The notes under the pieces are model-generated. The model did not search any database. It saw only the letters and a program-made list of their open reading frames with translations, and had not been told where the DNA came from. Of a stretch of DNA of 18,748 nt, positions 13,539-18,748 are shown piece by piece. A program made the position numbers and the translations under genes. The first letter of the stretch is position 1. Every line of letters begins with the position of its first letter. Source of the DNA: Cellvibrionales bacterium UBA3090 (GTDB lineage: Bacteria; Pseudomonadota; Gammaproteobacteria; Pseudomonadales; Porticoccaceae); NCBI GenBank assembly GCA_002367235.1, contig DFBC01000025.1, forward strand, positions 1 through 18,748. The letters run 5' to 3'.

Positions 13539-14839
13539 ATGTCCGTGTAGCTGCGGCCAAAGTCATTGTCAGCGTCTTGCACGATGATGGCTCACTCAGT
13601 ACGCTACTCCCGCAATATCTCGCAAAGATTGAAGAGCGAGACCGCGGGCTACTGCAACAACTCTGTTATGGCACGTTACGCTACTACCCCAGGCTGAAAG
13701 CCTATCTGGATCAACTCCTCGCCAAGCCATTCAAGGCTAAAGACCAAGATCTGGAAGCCATACTGGCATGCTCGCTCTATCAGCTGCTGGAAACCCGGAT
13801 TCCTTCGCATGCGGCTGTTAACGAGGCCGTTTCTACCTGCAAAGCACTTAAGAAGCCTTGGGCCAAGGGGTTAGTCAACGCCATACTACGCCGCTTCATT
13901 CGCGAGCGGGACGAACTGGATGAAACGTTAAAAGATAATCTCGCATTTTCTACCGCTCATCCAGATTGGCTCATTGCCTATTGGAAAAAAGCATGGCCAG
14001 AACACGTTGATAGCATCGTACTTGCTAACAACACTCAGCCTCCGATGACCTTGAGGGTGAACCGTCGCCACCTAGACCGTGAACATTATCTTGAAAACCT
14101 CAATACGCTGGATATAGCGGCCTCAGCAACCCCATATAGCATCGACGGAATCACCCTCCAGAGCCCAAGGGATGTATTAACGCTTCCCGGCTTTACTGAG
14201 GGCGATATCAGCGTACAGGATGAAGCGGCTCAACTATCTGCTAGGTTACTGGATTTAAAACCGGGCCAACGAGTATTGGACGCATGCTGTGCACCAGGTG
14301 GTAAAACCTGCCATATTCTTGAATTGCTTGATAATGATGGCGACGTGGTTGCCCTCGATATATCGCCAACCCGGCTGGAACGCGTAGAGGAAAACCTGTC
14401 ACGACTGGGTTTAAACGCACAACTGATTGACGCCGATGCTGCCGACACCGCTAGCTGGTGGGATGGTAAGCCCTTTGATCGAATCCTCCTCGACGCCCCA
14501 TGCTCAGCCACCGGCGTGATTCGTCGTCATCCCGATGTGAAACTACTGCGCAACCCAGCAGATATTGCTAAGCTTGCCAAATTACAACTGACCCTTTTAA
14601 GAGCGCTGTGGCCATTACTAATTGAGGGTGGGGTACTGTTATACGCGACCTGCTCTGCTCTTCCACAAGAGAATGACGAGGTCATCAAGGCATTTACCCA
14701 CGATGTCAGTGATATTTCTGTGGAGGACACCGCTGTAAATGCGGGGCTAGAAACACCGGTAGGGCGCCAATTGTTTCCCCAGGTTAACGGACACGATGGC
14801 TTTTATTACGCTCTATTAAGAAAGACCGCGACAAATTAG
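13535..14839 (+). CDS. rsmB: 16S rRNA (cytosine-967-C5)-methyltransferase RsmB
   Basis: A 434-residue SAM-dependent methyltransferase that makes m5C967 in 16S rRNA. The N-terminal NusB-like RNA-binding domain spans about 1-130 and the methyltransferase fold about 160-430. Motifs visible are VLDACCAPGGKTCH (SAM binding, 247-260), LLDAPCSATG with Cys313, and YATCSALPQEND with the nucleophile Cys363; both cysteines of the m5C mechanism are present. The length agrees with E. coli RsmB (429). The GTG start at 13535 shares four bases (GTGA) with the fmt stop. A purine-rich AGGG...AGAG segment just upstream lies within fmt. A 66-base gap with an inverted repeat separates it from trkA. Confidence 0.97.
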   Translation: MNVRVAAAKVIVSVLHDDGSLSTLLPQYLAKIEERDRGLLQQLCYGTLRYYPRLKAYLDQLLAKPFKAKDQDLEAILACSLYQLLETRIPSHAAVNEAVSTCKALKKPWAKGLVNAILRRFIRERDELDETLKDNLAFSTAHPDWLIAYWKKAWPEHVDSIVLANNTQPPMTLRVNRRHLDREHYLENLNTLDIAASATPYSIDGITLQSPRDVLTLPGFTEGDISVQDEAAQLSARLLDLKPGQRVLDACCAPGGKTCHILELLDNDGDVVALDISPTRLERVEENLSRLGLNAQLIDADAADTASWWDGKPFDRILLDAPCSATGVIRRHPDVKLLRNPADIAKLAKLQLTLLRALWPLLIEGGVLLYATCSALPQENDEVIKAFTHDVSDISVEDTAVNAGLETPVGRQLFPQVNGHDGFYYALLRKTATN

Positions 14840-14842
14840 AGC

Positions 14843-14876
14843 CCAGCTATTCTGATTAAATACTGGCAATAGCTGG
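14843..14876. repeat. Inverted repeat between rsmB and trkA
   Basis: CCAGCTATT (14843-14851) and AATAGCTGG (14868-14876) form a perfect 9-base-pair inverted repeat around a 16-base AT-rich centre. It starts four bases after the rsmB stop. No T-run follows, so it is not a clear terminator. It could be an operator for trkA or an RNA structure that stabilises the upstream transcript. Confidence 0.45.
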
Positions 14877-14905
14877 CCTGAATTCAATCAACGGGATTAT
14901 CCGTT

Positions 14906-16288
14906 ATGAAAATAGTAATTGTTGGTGCCGGGCAGGTGGGCGGCACCCTTGCTGAACATCTTGCCAATGAAGCCAATGATATTTCAGTGGTGGATCTGGA
15001 CGAACGACGTCTGCGGGAACTGCAGGATCGTCTCGACATTCGCACTGTTCAAGGTATGGGCTCCCACCCGGATGTACTCACGCGTGCCGGTATTGAAGAT
15101 GCCGATATGTTAGTAGCCGTCACCAATAGTGATGAAATCAACATGTGTGCCTGCCAGGTTGCCCACACACTATTTCGAACCCCCACTAAAATTGGCCGAG
15201 TCAGACACCGCAGTTATACCTCCAACAAATATCGCGACCGCCTATTTAATGAGGGCAACGTTCCCGTTGATTTCCTAATAACCCCAGAGCAAGTGGTTAC
15301 CGATTATATATTTCGCCTAGTTGAACAACCTGGCGCTTTGCAGGTTTTGGACTTTGCCGATGGCTTGGTTCAGCTGGTTGCCGTTCGAGTCGTTAAGGGT
15401 GGGCCACTCGTTGACCGAGAAATAAGGCTTTTACGTGAGCATATGCCTAATGTCGATGCTCGGGTAGCTGCCATCTTCCGTCACGACCGCCCTATTGTGC
15501 CCGAGGGCAACACCGTAATCCAAGAAAATGACGAAGTCTTCTTTATTGCCGCCAAAAAGAATATTCGCAAAGTCATGGGCGAGCTCAGGCGACTGGAGAA
15601 GCCCTACCGACGGTTAATTATCGCTGGTGGCGGTAACATCGGGTACCGACTCGCCAAGGCACTGGAAAACCGATACAACATAAAAATTATTGAGTATTCT
15701 GAACAGCGCTGTGAATATATCTCTGAACGCCTCAACAGTACTGTTGTGCTCAACGGTTCCGCCACAGATCAGGACTTACTACTGGAAGAAAACATCGATA
15801 AAACAGATGTGTTTCTGGCCCTGACTAATGATGATGAGGTCAACATCATGGCGTCCTTGCTGGCCAAACGCCTCGGCGTGAACAAGGTGATGACCCTGAT
15901 CAACAACCCGGTCTACGCCAATCTGGTGCAGGGCGGAGAAATTGATATTGCAATCTCTCCACAGCAAGCAACGACTAGCATTCTTCTCGGCCACGTGCGC
16001 CGGGGTGACACCGTTAGTGCGCACTCACTACGCAGGGGCGCGGCTGAAGCGATGGAAATTATTGTCCATGGAGACCGTAAAACATCCAAGGTCGTAGACC
16101 GTGCCATCGAAGACATAAAGTCGCCACCGGGAACTACATTAGCGGCTTTAGTACGGGATGGAGAGGTGCTCATCGCCCATCACGATACGGTGATTAAAAA
16201 TAATGACCATGCCATCGTGTTTGTCGTGGATAAAAAACGTACCCGGGAAATTGAAAAACTATTTTCTGTGGCATTCACCTTTTTTTAA
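14906..16288 (+). CDS. trkA: Trk potassium uptake regulatory subunit TrkA
   Basis: A 460-residue cytoplasmic peripheral protein with two tandem RCK units, each a nucleotide-binding Rossmann domain plus a TrkA-C domain. The first starts MKIVIVGAGQVGGTLA with Asp30 ending the second beta strand. The second has IIAGGGNIGYRLA (glycine motif at 241-246) with its acidic residue at NIKIIEYSE. TrkA binds NAD(H) and adenine nucleotides and gates the TrkH or TrkG membrane channel. The length matches E. coli TrkA (458). GGGAT lies about ten bases upstream of the ATG. The gene is followed after 17 bases by trkH, so both parts of the potassium uptake system are in one operon. The rsmB-trkA adjacency is widely conserved. 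Confidence 0.97.
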   Translation: MKIVIVGAGQVGGTLAEHLANEANDISVVDLDERRLRELQDRLDIRTVQGMGSHPDVLTRAGIEDADMLVAVTNSDEINMCACQVAHTLFRTPTKIGRVRHRSYTSNKYRDRLFNEGNVPVDFLITPEQVVTDYIFRLVEQPGALQVLDFADGLVQLVAVRVVKGGPLVDREIRLLREHMPNVDARVAAIFRHDRPIVPEGNTVIQENDEVFFIAAKKNIRKVMGELRRLEKPYRRLIIAGGGNIGYRLAKALENRYNIKIIEYSEQRCEYISERLNSTVVLNGSATDQDLLLEENIDKTDVFLALTNDDEVNIMASLLAKRLGVNKVMTLINNPVYANLVQGGEIDIAISPQQATTSILLGHVRRGDTVSAHSLRRGAAEAMEIIVHGDRKTSKVVDRAIEDIKSPPGTTLAALVRDGEVLIAHHDTVIKNNDHAIVFVVDKKRTREIEKLFSVAFTFF

Positions 16289-16305
16289 CGGCGTACTTAT
16301 CCATC

Positions 16306-17757
16306 ATGCACTTTTCCGTTATCTCCAAAGTTCTCGGCATGCTGTTAATGATTTTCAGCCTGACTCTGCTGCCACCCATGCTGGTCGCCAGTATCTATGG
16401 AGAAAATACCCACCAGGCCTTTTTCCTCTCCTTTGCTATTACCTTTTCTATTGGCATGTTGATGTGGCTACCCTACAGCCGCGACCAGGCAGACTTGAGA
16501 ACCCGTGATGGGTTTTTAATTACGGTCATGTTCTGGTTAGAACTCGGGCTAGTTGGCGCGCTACCTTTTGCACTAGTCGACCCGCTAAACCTCTCTTTTA
16601 CGGATGCTGTTTTTGAATCCATGTCCGGGTTAACCACCACAGGAGCAACCGTAATTACCGGATTAGACCTCCTACCAAAATCGATCCTGTATTATCGTCA
16701 GCAACTCCAATGGTTAGGTGGCATAGGTATTGTGGTAATTGCGGTAGCCGTAATGCCCATGCTGGGGGTAGGCGGTATGCAGTTATATCGTGCAGAGACA
16801 CCAGGGCCGGTTAAAGATAGTAAGCTCACACCCAGAATCACAGAAACCGCCAAGGCGTTATTTTTAATTTATGTCACACTCACCATTAGCTGCATGATTG
16901 CATACTGGCTGGCGGGCATGACCTTCTTCGACGCCTTATCTCACAGTTTTTCTACCGTTGCTATAGGTGGCTTTTCTACCCACGATGCCAGCATGGGTTA
17001 TTTCGATAACAACCCAGCGATTATCAGTATTTGTATTTTCTTTATGATAGTTTCAGGCATCAGTTTTGGATTGCATTACTATGGCTGGGTACATAAATCC
17101 GTGTCCCACTACCTGCGCAACCCCGAAGCGAAGATGTATCTGATCATGCTGCTAGCGGGTTGCCTCGTCTCCTGCCTCTACCTCTATTTCAGCGGCACCC
17201 ACAACAAGGAAGACAGCCTCTATCATGGCGCCTTTCAAATGGTCTCCATGATGACCACCACGGGCTTTGCGACAGATAACTTTAGTGGATGGCCCACCTT
17301 TTTACCCTTCCTGCTCGTATTTTTTTCCTTCTTTGGTGCCTGTGCTGGCTCCACAGGGGGAGGCATCAAGGTGGGTCGAATGCTTATTCTGGCCAAGCAG
17401 GGCGTGAGGGAGATTTATCGATTAATTCACCCCAGTGCGATTTACCCTATCAAAATACGCAACCGAAATGTACCAGAGCGCATCGCCGATGCCATCTGGG
17501 CATTTTTTGGTGTCTACCTGGCTGTGTATTATTTTATGGTGCTGCTACTTCTAGCATCGGGGCTAGACTATATTACTGCTTGGTCTGCCACAGCCGCGGC
17601 TCTCAACAACCTAGGGCCGGGGCTGGGAGAGGTTGCATTACACTATGGGGATATTAATGGCTTTGCCAAATGGGTACTCTGTAGCGGAATGATCCTGGGA
17701 CGACTGGAAATTTTCACCCTACTGGTATTATTTACACCCATGTTCTGGCGACGCTGA
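16306..17757 (+). CDS. trkH: Trk potassium uptake channel subunit TrkH
   Basis: A 483-residue membrane protein of the Trk/Ktr superfamily, with four membrane-pore-membrane repeats plus the two extra N-terminal helices of TrkH. The four selectivity-filter regions can be seen in order: SGLTTTGAT (about 110-118), FSTVAIGGFST (about 218-228), MMTTTGFAT (about 310-318) and LNNLGPG (about 445-451). The conserved GACAGSTGGGIK follows the third filter. GGIGIVVIAVAVMPMLGVGG is also family-typical. The length matches TrkH and TrkG (483-485). It works with TrkA, encoded 17 bases upstream. No Shine-Dalgarno sequence is evident before the ATG at 16306, so translation may depend on coupling to trkA. Confidence 0.97.
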   Translation: MHFSVISKVLGMLLMIFSLTLLPPMLVASIYGENTHQAFFLSFAITFSIGMLMWLPYSRDQADLRTRDGFLITVMFWLELGLVGALPFALVDPLNLSFTDAVFESMSGLTTTGATVITGLDLLPKSILYYRQQLQWLGGIGIVVIAVAVMPMLGVGGMQLYRAETPGPVKDSKLTPRITETAKALFLIYVTLTISCMIAYWLAGMTFFDALSHSFSTVAIGGFSTHDASMGYFDNNPAIISICIFFMIVSGISFGLHYYGWVHKSVSHYLRNPEAKMYLIMLLAGCLVSCLYLYFSGTHNKEDSLYHGAFQMVSMMTTTGFATDNFSGWPTFLPFLLVFFSFFGACAGSTGGGIKVGRMLILAKQGVREIYRLIHPSAIYPIKIRNRNVPERIADAIWAFFGVYLAVYYFMVLLLLASGLDYITAWSATAAALNNLGPGLGEVALHYGDINGFAKWVLCSGMILGRLEIFTLLVLFTPMFWRR

Positions 17758-17768
17758 GAACCTTACCA

Positions 17769-18083
17769 ATGTCTCTTATAGAAAACCTGGAAAACATGCT
17801 TTCCTCAGGGAATGATTCAACTATGCTGCGTTTTGGCTTAGGCAGTGCCTATTTCAATGAGAAAAGCTTTGAAAAGGCTATTCCACACCTACAGCGATGC
17901 ATCGAGCTGGATAATAGCTACTCCGCTGCATACAAACTCCTAGGCCGAGCACAAATCCAAATGAATTTGATGGACCAAGCCAAAATTACCCTTGAAGAAG
18001 GACTGTTACAGGCCACATTAAAAGGCGACAAACAAACCGAACGTGAAATTACTACCTTTCTGAAAAAGCTTGAAAAGAACTAA
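17769..18083 (+). CDS. Small tetratricopeptide-repeat protein
   Basis: A 104-residue protein made of about two TPR units. The first is near residues 19-51 (RFGLGSAYFNEKSFEKAIPHLQRCIELD) and the second near 53-84 (AAYKLLGRAQIQMNLMDQAKITLEEGL). A Lys/Glu-rich terminal helix follows. It has no signal peptide, so it is probably a cytoplasmic protein-binding module. Partners are unknown. It starts 11 bases after the trkH stop and is therefore likely part of the trkAH transcript, although a link to potassium transport is only suggested by position. Confidence 0.85.
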   Translation: MSLIENLENMLSSGNDSTMLRFGLGSAYFNEKSFEKAIPHLQRCIELDNSYSAAYKLLGRAQIQMNLMDQAKITLEEGLLQATLKGDKQTEREITTFLKKLEKN

Positions 18084-18145
18084 GCATCCATCGTCCTCAC
18101 CATTCAACGTGACGGCGGACCTAATCATCATCAGGCAATTAATTT

Positions 18146-18739
18146 ATGCGTACCTTTGTACTACGGGCCAGGTCAGCCCCCACCGACAGTCAACGTCTGA
18201 TGCTTTCCGTAGGCCAGGATGCTCATACCGAAATTCTTGCACACACCTTGATGAATGCCATCTTTGTGGCCCAATCACACCGCGACGATGTGATCGTTCA
18301 TCTGGTTCTGGAGAGCACTCAGGATTTCTCTCGCACCATTAGCTTTATTGCCAACGACCTGCGCGATATAGGCGGTTTTCACGAGCAAGCGCTACTGGCC
18401 AAAGTTACCAAAGCACTGGATGTCTCCGTAGGTATGGCCAAAGAAGAAGAGCGAGCCGTTGAAGCTGGTATTACCGTGCGAACCCTCAGCTTTGAAAGGC
18501 TGATACAAGAACTGGCGGAAGACCACCAGCTATTTGTCATGGACAAGAAAGGCACACCTATTAGGGAGCAGGCATTTGAAAGCAATCCCTGCTTTTTGCT
18601 TACCGATCATATCCAAATGCCAAAGAAGAGCTTTAACAGTTTGAAGCGGCTGGGAGCAGAGAAAATCAGTTTGGGCCCCAAAATGCTCTTTGCCTCACAA
18701 TGTGTGGTGCTCATCCACAATGAATTGGATCTAAGTTAA
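18146..18739 (+). CDS. TrmY-like SPOUT methyltransferase (bacterial DUF358 / UPF0217 family)
   Basis: A 197-residue protein resembling the SPOUT-class TrmY family, which in archaea methylates N1 of pseudouridine 54 in tRNA. Matching features are the MRTFVLRARSAPT opening, LAHTLMNAIFVAQSHRDDV and VHLVLEST, as well as FVMDKKGTPIRE. The C-terminal knot signature is LGPKMLFASQCVVLIHNELD, with Cys186 in the S-x-C element and His191/Asn192 after it. The SAM-binding trefoil knot would be at about 120-195. A homologous bacterial family is known from Vibrio (UPF0217 proteins), where tRNA position 54 is normally ribothymidine, so the bacterial substrate is not established. It is the last gene of the window, 62 bases after the TPR gene, with a weak ribosome site. 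It may belong to the trkA-trkH-TPR transcript. The family assignment is confident; the reaction is not. Confidence 0.87.
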   Translation: MRTFVLRARSAPTDSQRLMLSVGQDAHTEILAHTLMNAIFVAQSHRDDVIVHLVLESTQDFSRTISFIANDLRDIGGFHEQALLAKVTKALDVSVGMAKEEERAVEAGITVRTLSFERLIQELAEDHQLFVMDKKGTPIREQAFESNPCFLLTDHIQMPKKSFNSLKRLGAEKISLGPKMLFASQCVVLIHNELDLS

Positions 18740-18748
18740 CCCGCCTAA

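Noticed and set aside
1..18748. Mobile element, phage, CRISPR, toxin-antitoxin or defence system
   Set aside because: No transposase, integrase, repeat array or restriction-type gene is seen on either strand. The genes are core housekeeping genes in a conserved order.

Overview
The window is a dense, ordinary-looking stretch of bacterial chromosome. It carries 21 protein-coding genes, one of them cut by the left edge, with no stretch over about 175 bases lacking a gene. Gene content and order point to a gammaproteobacterium. The run LysM-dprA / def-fmt-rsmB-trkA-trkH together with purE-tsaC-hemF-aroE and a YrdA-type gamma carbonic anhydrase resembles the block known from Vibrio and, in part, Pseudomonas. 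The moderate GC content and the bacterial TrmY-like gene would fit a marine lineage (Cellvibrionales, Alteromonadales or similar), but that placement is inference. In several relatives this block lies near the replication origin; no origin element is visible here.

Left part (1-3120, minus strand): a cytochrome c oxidase operon read coxB, coxA, ctaG. CoxB carries a C-terminal cytochrome c domain (caa3-like), CoxA has the heme, CuB and proton-channel residues, and CtaG/Cox11 is the copper-delivery assembly factor, truncated by the window edge. A 173-base divergent region (3121-3293) holds a nested dyad and separates it from a DinF-type MATE transporter.

Middle-left (3294-6254): MATE transporter (+), an unrecognised 218-residue protein (+) whose start codon lies in an inverted repeat, a small YheV-type zinc-ribbon protein (-), and a gamma carbonic anhydrase-like protein (+).

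Middle (6303-11875, all minus): in transcription order LysM protein, a strong terminator, dprA, purE, tsaC, hemF, aroE and a periplasmic rhodanese. These cover DNA uptake and recombination, purine synthesis, tRNA t6A formation, heme synthesis and aromatic amino acid synthesis. A terminator hairpin closes the convergent rhodanese/carbonic anhydrase junction.

Right (12020-18739, all plus): def-fmt-rsmB (N-terminal formyl group metabolism and 16S rRNA methylation), then trkA-trkH (potassium uptake), a small TPR protein, and a bacterial homologue of TrmY, the SPOUT methyltransferase of archaeal tRNA pseudouridine 54. The 144-base region 11876-12019 is the divergence point of the two translation and housekeeping arms.

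I found no tRNA, rRNA, insertion sequence, phage gene, CRISPR array or defence system. The least explained items are the TrmY-like gene, the 218-residue unknown gene with its start-codon dyad, and the dyads in the two divergent promoter regions.
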